Shown piece by piece: positions 46,398 to 58,300 of a DNA stretch of 64,000 nt. The position numbers and the translations under genes are program-made. The first letter of the stretch is position 1. Each line of letters starts with the position of its first letter. The notes below the pieces were generated by a model, which did not search any database, was not told the origin of the DNA, and saw only the letters and a list, made by a program, of their open reading frames with translations. This stretch comes from Ypsolopha sequella (Eukaryota > Arthropoda > Insecta > Lepidoptera > Ypsolophidae), in the NCBI GenBank assembly GCA_934047225.1, contig OW203989.1:14049977-14113976 (forward strand). The letters are read 5' to 3'.

Positions 46398-49300
46398 ATG
46401 GAGGTCCAATTTGGTCCAAATTCTGTAGATGAACCGGTACGTTATTGTATCTTAACTGTTTCTATAACAATTATTAACAGTTTGATCCTTATAAAACTTT
46501 ATATTACTTTTAAATAACACCTAACAGGACTTGTGATTGCATTACATACTTATTTAGATTTTTTACCCCAGATTCCTTACACTTAAGGTTAGACTTGTAT
46601 TATCTTTTTGCTTCCTATTTTCAGAATTTATTGTACAAATTACAACGCAAGGTCAAGGTTTTCAACACAACCGATAATCTGCCAAACCGTGGCTACAACC
46701 TAGTGGCCAGCGCTAGCAAGTACGGTGTTGTTTTTGTTGGCTCGCCAGATGGAACACTTTCTGGTAAATTTATACTTTTAGATAACTTTTTTGTTTTTAT
46801 GTCTTCTTTGTCAGAGAAGTGTTTGGACTCTTAGTTAATCCCTAAAAGTCATAGGCAATTTTGATAGGCATTAAGTATACAACCAACTTACTCAATCAGT
46901 AGCCTAAGTATGAAAACATCTCTGTATCATTGAATTTGAAACTAAACTTAGATTGCCATACGTAGCTGTTTTAGTCCGTAACATATAGCTTGATGAGAAT
47001 GGCAGCTGTAAGGATTACCAATGCCACACACTTTGCTGTATTCTTACGAGTAAAAAAATAATTAACTAAAAAATATGGAAAGCAAACAGTTTTGTGTATT
47101 TTTTTCTTTTAAAAAGCAGTAAATTGTAGTTGGTTTGTAATTGCAAAAATAACGCTTTGATTTTTACATGTCACAACAAAGCCACATCATCTGAGATGAG
47201 AGAAATCATAGGGATGGGACAATCAATTGAAGTTAGTCAATCAGTCTAAAATTTAGGACGTTTTATTTAAGTATGGTACATACTTTACCACTTCTTCAAG
47301 GTATCACTTATTAAATCACTTGTTTATTTGCCCTTACGCATTTACAAAAGATTACTTTATTTGTAATAAGCATAATATAATAATCAAATGAAGGAAACTT
47401 AATTTTAATGTTGATCTATTGAACATAAAATAACTAGCCTGACAACTTTTGCCATATAAAAAAACTGTAGGATGAATAGTTTTCAAAAAAAGCAACTACA
47501 ACAAGCTACTAGAACTCAGTTGATAAACAGACACACAAAATCTCGATTTACTCAGTATTCCCATCAGTAAGTGAGGCACTTTGAGAGCTGTCATTCTAAT
47601 CAAGCTATATTTTACAAACTATAGTTCCGCTACTGTCTGCTTGGAGTCGTTTCCCAGATTCCGTACGATTTTGATGTAGTTTGAAATGCAACTATACGGA
47701 GATGTTTTCATGCTTAGGCTACAGGAGAATATTCCACCTCTACAAATAATAATTTTCCTATTGCCTACACAAAAACAGCAAAGAATATAGGTATCATTAT
47801 TGTTTGCAACTTGTCACAGATGGATTTCTCACATCAGTGAGGCCTCCAGAAATTTCTTTGAAACTAAAGTTACTTAGTCTCTGCTTCTTCCCCTAATTGA
47901 CTCTGTCTATATAACATTTCTAGATGTTTTGTAGTGTTATTCAGTAAACTTGAGCATTAACAGCATCTGGGTATTAAATTCATTATAAGGCTTGAAGAAA
48001 TATGAACATGTCTCTTAGTTTCATGAACAGTTGAAATGGCTCCATTAAAAAACATCAAAACACCCACATTGTGCGCCTTACATTTTACAGAGCTCAATTT
48101 CCCCACCATACCGTTGCAATTGTTATGAGTTTCTTTTCTATAAAGATAAACTATGTCAGGTCCAGATTAAAAGTCTCACTTTTAAGAACACCATGCCATT
48201 AAAATTCTTCAGATGCTAAACAGATTTCCTAGCTTAAGAATATGAAAAACAAGTATTATATGATCATGATTCTATACAGCCAAGATATTTCTGTATAATT
48301 TTTTGATTGTTTTTTCAGTGTACTATCTAAAACAGCTCATTGACAAAGACTGTGAGAGCCCACAGCATTTTAGTGTGAAACTGACACACCGTCCCTCACA
48401 TGTCGCTGTAAGTTGTGACCAGGAGATTCTAGCTATCACAGGAGATGGAATCTTGTCAGTTTTCAGTGTTGGCAGTTTTCAGAACCAGGTAACAAAATAC
48501 ATAAACTCACTGGGTTGCTTCAAAAGCTTGCACTGTTTTTTGCATTTAGCAACTTATTATTTCAAATAGTAATAAATAACAAATTAAAAAGAGTTAACGA
48601 GGCTAAAACAAAAAATAAAAATTAGAGATTCAAGTGTTGTCATCTACTTGTAGATTTTTCTTTTTCTCATTGACATGTCACAAAGGTTGAAGATTATTTG
48701 AAATGATTAAATGCTGTCAAATTCATTGGCTATCACCCTGCCAATGAATTTGACAGCATAATCAATTTATACTATTGTGAAACCATAATAATACAAATAC
48801 AGTTTCATAGCAATTTGATACAACTTCCATATGATATAATACTTGTATTGAAAACCTAAATCAAAAACATTTGTTACAGAATGCAACACCAACCACATCA
48901 ATCAGATTGGATATAAACCCCACAACATTTGTTTCATCTCTTCAATGGAACCCGTGTATACCTGACACAATAGCCATTGCTTACTTCGATGGAACCCTTC
49001 TTGTGGCCCAAGTTAGCAGCAAGCAGATCAAGAAAGTTCAGGCTAAAGCAAGGTTTGTAAAACGAAATTTTAGTAAATCAAATATCATAATACTAATTTT
49101 ATCTTTGAATTTATAACCAACACAGTATATATAGATTGCACTTCTACTTCTAGTCCTCTCTTATGCATTTTCTGTGTTTAGAGCAGACTAGAAGTTTGGT
49201 GCAATCTATACCAAGAAATGAGATTTATGGTTTCTCTCTTCTTTTCCCTAATTGAATATGGAACATGTTTATCTGTTTGTTATATCTTGGGAACATTGGA

Positions 49301-52300
49301 CAGAGTTTGCATTGGACAGTTATTGACAACTGCAGTCTTTGTATTATTATCAACTAGATTCTTAAAAACCCTATTTTTCATCAACGTCTATCTCCCAGAT
49401 GCCTCTGCTGGAGTCCAAAAGGCAAGCAGCTGGTTATTGGCAACAGTGACGGTACCCTCTGCCAGTACAAACCAGATCTCTCTCCCATGAAGACGGTACC
49501 AGCTCCCAACTTGTTCGAAGGAGCTCCAGTCGAGGCAGTTGCTATACACTGGATTTCTACCTACCAGTTTGCAGTGGTCTATAGAAACGCTGCAGATAAT
49601 AGTCGACCAGGTAATTAAAATTGTGTTGTTAAAATTTAGAGATTTTATTAAAGGGTACAAATTCAAGGGATTCAAGGGTACAATTATGTAAGAAAATCGT
49701 ATTCATTTGACAGCCAATTCCGTAAATATCAAAGCAATATGTAGAAATACACTTTATACAACACCCACAAACAATATGATTAAGACTTAATTCTAAAGTC
49801 CCGTCGTTCTAGTGTAATTCTCCATCTACATGTCATGTCAGTTTGATTGATTCTTGAGCTTTAAAAATCAAATTTAAAATGTATTGAACGAAGTTACAAT
49901 CCCAGATGGAAAATCAGGAATTTGCAGATTAATTTATTAAAATTTTTACTAGATTAGTGCTCAAATCATTTAAAGCTACTAGACCACAGACCGCCTCTGT
50001 GGTATAGTGGTTCTCTGTATTCGAACGTCTCGACCACTTATCTGGAGGTCGCGTGTTCAAATCCCGTAGGGGCATATTTGTGTTTGGTCTGTATGGTTCG
50101 GAAGACAGGTTAAGCTGTGGATTCCATATTTTGCCTGAAGTACGACGGCAGGGCTCACCACCCATCACGCTAGGGCGTAATAATCGTTGGTGAATCATGG
50201 GTGTACGAGTGTAAAATATAATTCACAGTCCATACTAGGAAACACTTTTGACACCCCGTCGGGGATTCATGTCGTGATTACGTACTATATTATTTTATTC
50301 TTTCTTACAGCTCTAACAATCGTGAACACCCCGAAGGCTGGTCAACCAACCTGCCTCAACTTTGAAGATATTTGTTATAGCATGGGGTCTAACAGACCCT
50401 GGTATTATTACCTTCAGGGATTGGCGCAATGGTACGTTTCTAATACTGATGAAATATCCTGATATAATAGGTCTTTACCTATGAAATTGCCGAAATTTTC
50501 TTACAGATTCATGAGTTCATAATTCCTGTAATTCAATAGCTATTTCAATTATTTGTTTTTTGTTTGAAAGTTGATTTCAAGGTTTTACATCTACGTATTA
50601 AATTTTGTTTTTATTTTCAAATTGATTATAAAAATTAAGTGTTCAAAATCAGTTTGTCCTAATTGCCATCCATTTCCATAAGATTCGCAATAATTTTTTA
50701 CAGCTGACGCTGTCCAAAAATTTAATTAATGTTTCTTTTAGCTTAATGTTGTCTCACAGAAAAAAAAATACATAAATTGAATTTGTCATTCCTAAAAAAA
50801 ATGCAAAAATGTTAATACTAAAAATTGAGAAGTCTCCATAGAAAACGGCAATTTCATATGTAAAGACCTAATATTATTAACATTCAAATGATTTTTAGCC
50901 AGTTTCATAAGATATTTCAAAAGTCAGGAGTTGTTCAGTATGATCAGCAGAAATGAAAATGAGACACGTTGTTTGCAGGAACATAATTTTGTCTTCATCA
51001 TCAAACAGCATGGAAATAGCCACACTAGGTTCTGTAGATGGCGCTAACTGGCTTCAATGGTGTCAGGTATGTTTGGAATTTGAAAATAGTGATTTATTAA
51101 AACATAAAGACTTATTTGTCGTTATTAAGATTATAATATTTAAAAATATTTAGGTTTTATATAGATTTATTATATATTTTTTATTATTATTTATATATTT
51201 ATATTTATATATATTTAAAAAACACATTTAGAGATATATTTCGAACTTTATTGTTCGGCATCAGTCTTGTAAATAATTATGTATATGATTTTTTTTTTAT
51301 TTTAAATAATAGAAAATCATATATATTATAATTATTTTAATTAAAAAATTCATATACATAATTATTTACAAGACTGATGCCGAACAATGAAGTTCGAAAT
51401 ATATCTCTAAATGTGTTTTTTAAATATATATAAATATACAAATAATAGTAAAAAAATATAATAAATGTATATAAAACCTAAATATATATAAATATTATAA
51501 TCAAAATAGTGATTTGTGATGATTGTTCAGAATCAACTATATGTGAACTTTACCTACTGTTTGTTTTATATCATTTCTAGCCGGATGAAGCAAGACCTGA
51601 ACTTCCATTGACAGACAAAAAAATTGAGAACTTTCCTGTAGGAGTAAGCTTCGATACCTGTGCCATACATCAGCTGCCTTGGGGTAAGTTGCCTGATTGA
51701 TTATCATGAAAAATTGTGAACAACCCGGCGAAAACAGCTTGAGACCATGTTTTATTCTTCAGTCATTGGTGTTAGTTCGGCGCAACATAACTTATTTGAC
51801 ATGACTAACCTTATTTTGAGCGTCCTGTCTTTGTCTTTTCAATAAATTATTATTAAAATGTCTTTTTAATAATAATTCTTCAAAATTTTTTTTTTGTGAG
51901 GCGTATCGTCGTCGCGTAAACGTCTTTACTCGTCCAGATGAAGGCAGTCTAAATCTGCTGAAACTGGTCGGCTTTCCCGATCATAACACGTATTGAGGTG
52001 AGCCGTTTTTATATAAATCATGAATTATCCTCAAGTCTCATTTAATTCTATAATTCTTTTACAACTAGAAAAACAATCTTATAATTAACTTAATTTACAA
52101 AATTTCAAATTATTTATTTATATATTTACCATTTTTTATTTTTGACATTGTATATGTATCAGGTTCTAAATTCGATTCAATATTAATAAATAGTAAATGT
52201 AATAAAAATATCTATAAGTTATCAAATTTATGTCAAAAGTAGTACCTAGGTAAAGGACAAAGATCCAGGACGTCAGGTATTGGCAAAGAAAAAAATCATC

Positions 52301-55300
52301 TAGTGAGTGCAGACATTTCGTAAGCAAGATTTTTTTTTTAGATTAGTTTTAAAAATATCAGTCGGGTCAATTAGCTTCAAATTTAAAGGCAACGCATTGT
52401 AATATCTAACAGCTTGGTAGCAAGCACTGTGTTCTGCAATTTTCAACGAGGGAGGCACAGTATTATCACCTGTACATCTTTGTGGTGGTTGGTTCATTTG
52501 GTTTATTCTGCTTATGTACATAAACGACTTACCCACGATAGCTGAGTGTGTTTATTTTGTTGAATCTTTGCTTGTTTACATAAACGACTTACCCACGATA
52601 GCTGAGTGTGTCTATTTTGTTGAATCTGTGCTTATTTACATAAACGACTTACCTACGATAGCTGAGTGTGTCTATTTTGTTGAATCTGTGCTTATTTACA
52701 TAAAAGACTTACCTACGATAGCTGAGTGTGTCTATTTTGTTGAATCTGTGCTTATTTACATAAACGACTTACCCACGATAGCTGAGTGTGCCTATTTTGT
52801 TGAATCTGTGCTTATTTACATAAACGACTTACCCACGATAGCTGAGTGTGTCTATTTTGTTGAATCTGTGCTTATTTACATAAACAACTTACCCACGATA
52901 GCTGAGTGTGTCTATTTTGTTGAATCTGATGACCACACCAATAATGACGTTTTAAAGTTGCTAGTAGAAGAAATTAGTTCTATTGGTTTTCCGCAATATG
53001 GCAAGGTTTTTTATTTTTCTGCTCAGTTTTTACGTCAAACCCGTATATCATTTGCGACAAATACAGAGCCACAAACTTATCCCTTCCGGTAGGCCAAACT
53101 AAAATGGCTTCTATATTCACTTTGTGACAGTCTTCGCCACCGGACAAGATAAGTTTGTGGCTCTATACGTGACAACTTCCTTTCACTATTAACAGGAGAA
53201 AACGAGACGCTTCCCCACATGCCTCTACTACACGTGGTCTCGCAGTCCGGTCTGCTCACAATCTTCAACGTCATCAACTTGAACAAGCAAGTGGCACAGA
53301 TCTGCGCCCCGCCATCACAGCTTATATTACCTGCTGCTGCTTTAACTACGTAAGTATACGTCATGTACGTTTTGTAATGTCCAGTGCTGTCAACGGGGAG
53401 ATGTCGTCGCACTCTCCTTGAAAGAACGTGTTTTGTGATCATCGAGAGTTGTCCAGACCGCCATACATGGCTTAACGACCGTTATCTTTCGATCGCAGCC
53501 GGGACCAAGAGCTTTACGTGCTCTTCGAGGCACGGAGGGACCCAGATGTGAAATGCCACTAATGGTCACCCATCCGAGGACTGACCATGCCAAGCGTTGG
53601 TTAACCGCGGATCGTAACTTATCACACGGCCACGCACTGCCACAGGTCCCTCAATATTTTATGATCATCACATTTTTAATGTAGCTGTATGACAGCATAG
53701 CAGCTTGCAATGACAGTTAATATTTAGCAATTTTCGGACTATGTGATTTCCTGACTTTAAATAATATTTCAATGCGAGTGCTCGTAAAGGCCCACTTTTT
53801 ATGCATCAAAACCGAACAGAAAGTCGATTATTTTGCCCTAGGGCTTTATTATTATTTTTTTATTTATCTATTTACAATGGTTGTCTTACCTGCAGCCTTT
53901 CCTGTTTAACATAAATGTTATACTTTTTTTCCACTGTTTAACGGCTCTAGATACAGTCCTTTTGAGCCAATCATAATTTAAAGTTCACAAGATTATATTT
54001 GTTTTATTTCCTCACACTATGCATTGAAAAACGTAGTATGATACACGGGCGAAAGAGCAATAAATTACACGGTTATGTTTAAAACATTCGCTACTCTCGT
54101 GTTTTAAATCGTCCTCGTAGTTTATTCCTTTTCGCCCTTGTAGCATAAACTACTATTATTGATATATGTACAGTATGTACTGTGTTATATTTCAGCGATA
54201 TTCCCGGTGAGACACCTGCCGCTCCCCCCCTTGACTCCGCCCCTGCCCCCGTTGCACAAGTTGCATCGCAACCAAAGGTACGCCAACAACAACAGTACAA
54301 CTTTATTTGTGCACCATAAAAAAGGAAACAAAAATATATCTAACTAATTATAAAGTACAACCAGCCTCCCTGTTCTGTATCTTAGGTTTCCAACTGGACA
54401 GGGTGCCTATCGTCAAAAACATAGATAAAAACTGAACTTTCAAAATTGCCTTTAGAAGGTATTGAACTATTTACGAACTGTGACGTCATTTCAAATGCGA
54501 ACATATCCTTAGACAATCGAAATTCGATAGTATATTTATGTTTTTGATGGTAGGCACCTAGTCCAGTTGGCAACTAGAGATACATGTTAGGCCCGCTAGA
54601 GACAGATACCCTTTGGCTGGAACAAACTGTTTAAAAGGATTGCTGAAATGGTGGTATACTAATTTATATTTGCCAACTTTATGTTTAAGTCACGCCGGAA
54701 TGAATTTACGCAAGAATTCACTTGTATACTATGCAGCGTGTTTGTAGTGCAAATCAATCAAAACATCTCATTTTCGTAGGCGAATATTGGGATACATATA
54801 CTATTTATTTTTATTTTTTTAGCAATCACTCCCAAATTGTCAAAAAATTAACCTGTATAATTATGCGCCTCGCGTTTGACTTTTTGGTTTCAGAAAAGGG
54901 ATGATTTTTACTCCAATATTATATTTAAAGTAGTAAATGCTATATTTTTATGAATGTTGACAAAATTTTCGTTCTTGTATTATAATACATTTTGTGCCTA
55001 TACGATCTTGGAAAATACTTCAATATCCGCATTGAATCCTGACGGATGGGGAAAATTTGGTTCGTATTTTTTTCTGAATTTTGGCTTAGTTTTAACATAA
55101 ATCAGCAAAATAAAAATTGCGTAACAGTAGAAAAGGAGTAATTAATTATTTTCAAGAATTAAGACGGAAAAAAACATCACAAACTCAGTGAAATAATTAT
55201 CAAAATAGTTCTGGGATTTCAAGGCGGCAAACACAGAGTGTAAACAATCATTTTATGTTTCGTTTTTCGAAGTGTCAAACAATAGTGTTACCAAATTAAA

Positions 55301-58300
55301 AAAATATATATTTGGCTATAGAATGTAACTTTCGGAAACGACCAAAACCCGTAAAATTTATTCCAATGTGTAAAGTTGCGAACGACGGTGGCCTCCACAA
55401 TTCTACGGTACTCACGGAAATGGGCCATGCAAGTGGCCTCGCTAATTATACAGGTTAAGGTAACTTTTTATTTCAGCACTATGAAATTGGGCACGTAGGG
55501 AGTTTTTATATGGTTATTAAAAAATAATTAAAAATAGTTTTACCAAGTTGCGTCTACAAAAATGACATCTGCATACGCTAGTTTTGTTATGTTGTTATGA
55601 GGTGTCAAGCCTTGCACACCGAATGCTACCACCATTGAAGTGAATGGATTTGCCAGTTATTTAGATCTTGGTGCTAGACTTAGATTTGAGGCATTTAGCC
55701 AACAGTCTGCTGCCGAATCCTCTTTCACAAGTCTGTAATGGGCATTCCGTACAGCACGTCATCGATTTTTGCCGATTTTCGACCCCGCGCCTACAATTAT
55801 CCTATCGTCATTATCTAATGACCCCGCCCTCTCACAAAACTGATGTCATTTCATTATATGTATTAATAGTTCATTACGATACGAGAGCGATGAAACGTTT
55901 TCTGACTAGTGTGAGTTTGCGGCACGAGCCGAAGGCGAGTGCTGCAATCACACGAGTCGAGAAAAAGTTTCTCGCACGAGTTTCGTATAATTTTTTATAG
56001 TACAAGTGCGGAAAATGCCGACTTTCGCGTGCGTAAAGTGGTCATTTTACGCACGGTGTGCTATAAAAATTATTGTTGAAAAATGGCTCACCTCAATACG
56101 CTTGAGTGAAGACGCTTACGCGACGACGTTGTGCCTCGCATTGAGCGTCTTGACTCGCCCAAAAGAAAGCAGTCTGAATCTGCTGAAACTGGTCGGCTAT
56201 CCCGATCAAAAATAGTTCTTGAGGTGAGCCGTTTTGCAATATCTCAATATCTCTTTATCCTCAATCATTCAATTCGATTAGTGCCACCTATGCTCATGAT
56301 TTTACCATCATCCGCAGACCAGCCCCCCCCCCCCCCCCCCCCACTTTATTTCAAGTGACGTAATAGACGGACGGCTGGCGGCCCCTAGGGTGCTCCACAA
56401 TCAAGTAGGTATAGCTTACATCAGGGGTCACCAAATGGCGGACCCCGGTCCGGACGGCCGACCTATTTTGTGCGGACCCAGAAGAATCTGAGAATATCAG
56501 CATAAAAATTTGTGATAATTCAATGACATTTTACATTGACATTTTAAATCTAGGTTGCTATTTATCATCTAGCAAACGGACCGCGACAGATTTATTTTTG
56601 TTATAAACGGACCCGCAATGAAACTAGTTGCTGATCCCTGGTTTACATGCTTAGCTCAGTTCTAGAGTAGTCTTATTGGAATGATTCGGTAAAATAACAC
56701 CTGGATTTCATCGCCCAAGAATTATATTATAATATTATATATCATATATTCAGAATTATATATCACAGGCTTCAGCATTCGGTGTACCGTCTCAACCCCC
56801 GCCACAGTCCGCTAACCTCCCCTCGGCGACGTCTCAGTTCGGACCGCCCGCGCCGCCATCCGGCTCTGTCTTCTCCATGCAGAAAGCGCCTCCATCTTAC
56901 GGACAGGGTAAGTACTCGTATTTATTGATTGCCACTTGTCACAAAAGGCGGCGGTACCTCTGTTGGTAAGGTCCTTGTGTGTACTTTAATTATCGTCAGT
57001 TTTCAGCTTGGCGGTCATTTTATCAACATCCCTTATAGCCTATATGTTGACCAGGGTCACTACTAATAATAATAAAGAAAACTATATTTAAATCCATTCA
57101 GTGGTTCTAGAGTTAAAACGGAACAAACAGACAGACGAAAATTTTAGTTTTGGCATCTGACAACACTGATAATGATAACACAATTCATTTAAAATTTCGC
57201 AAAAATATTAAATGCACAGCTTGGTAAAAAAGAGGGCGCTACATATATAACATATACTACATATTATAACATTACAATTAAATTTACAAGCCTGGTGACA
57301 GTAAAAAAAAAGGATAAATAAGGATAAAGACACTATATAATTTTTAATACAGTTGCTCAAAAAGTGGCGTATTTCAGGGACGTATAGCGTTCGGGATGTA
57401 GGCTATTAAACTGCTGCCGTTAATTCGAGAGAATGATGACAGATAGAGTGTGGCGATATCTCGAAAAAATACGACAAGTCAACAAGAGCTTCTTCACGAC
57501 AAAAATAAATAAAGGCACGTTAAAAAAATATCAACGGTACAACAAATGGGACGAAATAAATCCAAATCATGATTATTTAAACTTTTTTTATAAATAAAAA
57601 CCCTGGAATAGAATATATATACGATCTTATTATTTGGTAAGGTATATCAGTTTTATAATACGACAACACTGCCTTACACCGCAGATATTATAAACCTTTT
57701 ACTGAAATGTCGATTCAAAAAGTCGAGGATTCATACTGCAGGCATTATGATTGCTGATTTGACAGAAATAACTTGACAGTATCGCTAATAGACAACCTTT
57801 CTCCAAAAATAATATTTTTTGCGCTTTTTTTCAACTTTTACGTAGAAATTGAGTCAGCTGATTCATTAAGTTTTGTACTAGGAAGTGGAAAATATATACG
57901 ACAAAAATACTTTTTATTAACAAATGGGACCTTTTAACGATATACAATCTACCCTAAAATCATCATGATAAATATAAAATATTGAAATGCAAAACAGTAA
58001 AAAAAAGGTTTTATCCCCTGACATTTGCAAACGTCACCATTCTCTCGAATGAACGGCCGAAGTTTACATACTCGAGCTTTTTCTTTACCTTTTCCGAACT
58101 CGTTTTCTTTCCCAACTGTCAAAATAATGTCTATTAAAAAGAAAAAACCAACCACGAAGTTTTTACAAAAAAAAATTCATAGAAGTTTTTATGATTCATG
58201 CAAATATTTCTAAAAAGAAGGTACTAATTTGTTTCAATATCAGATTTAATGATTTGATTCAATGAGTTAGGTTAGGTTTCATTTCATTTCATCTCATTAA

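Noticed and set aside
51937..51990. Active hammerhead ribozyme
   Set aside because: The conserved U of the CUGAUGA core is A and the second stem has an extra base next to the core; kept only as a structural resemblance.
53564..53612. Functional 5S rRNA gene
   Set aside because: Only the internal promoter blocks match; the outer helix of 5S rRNA is absent.
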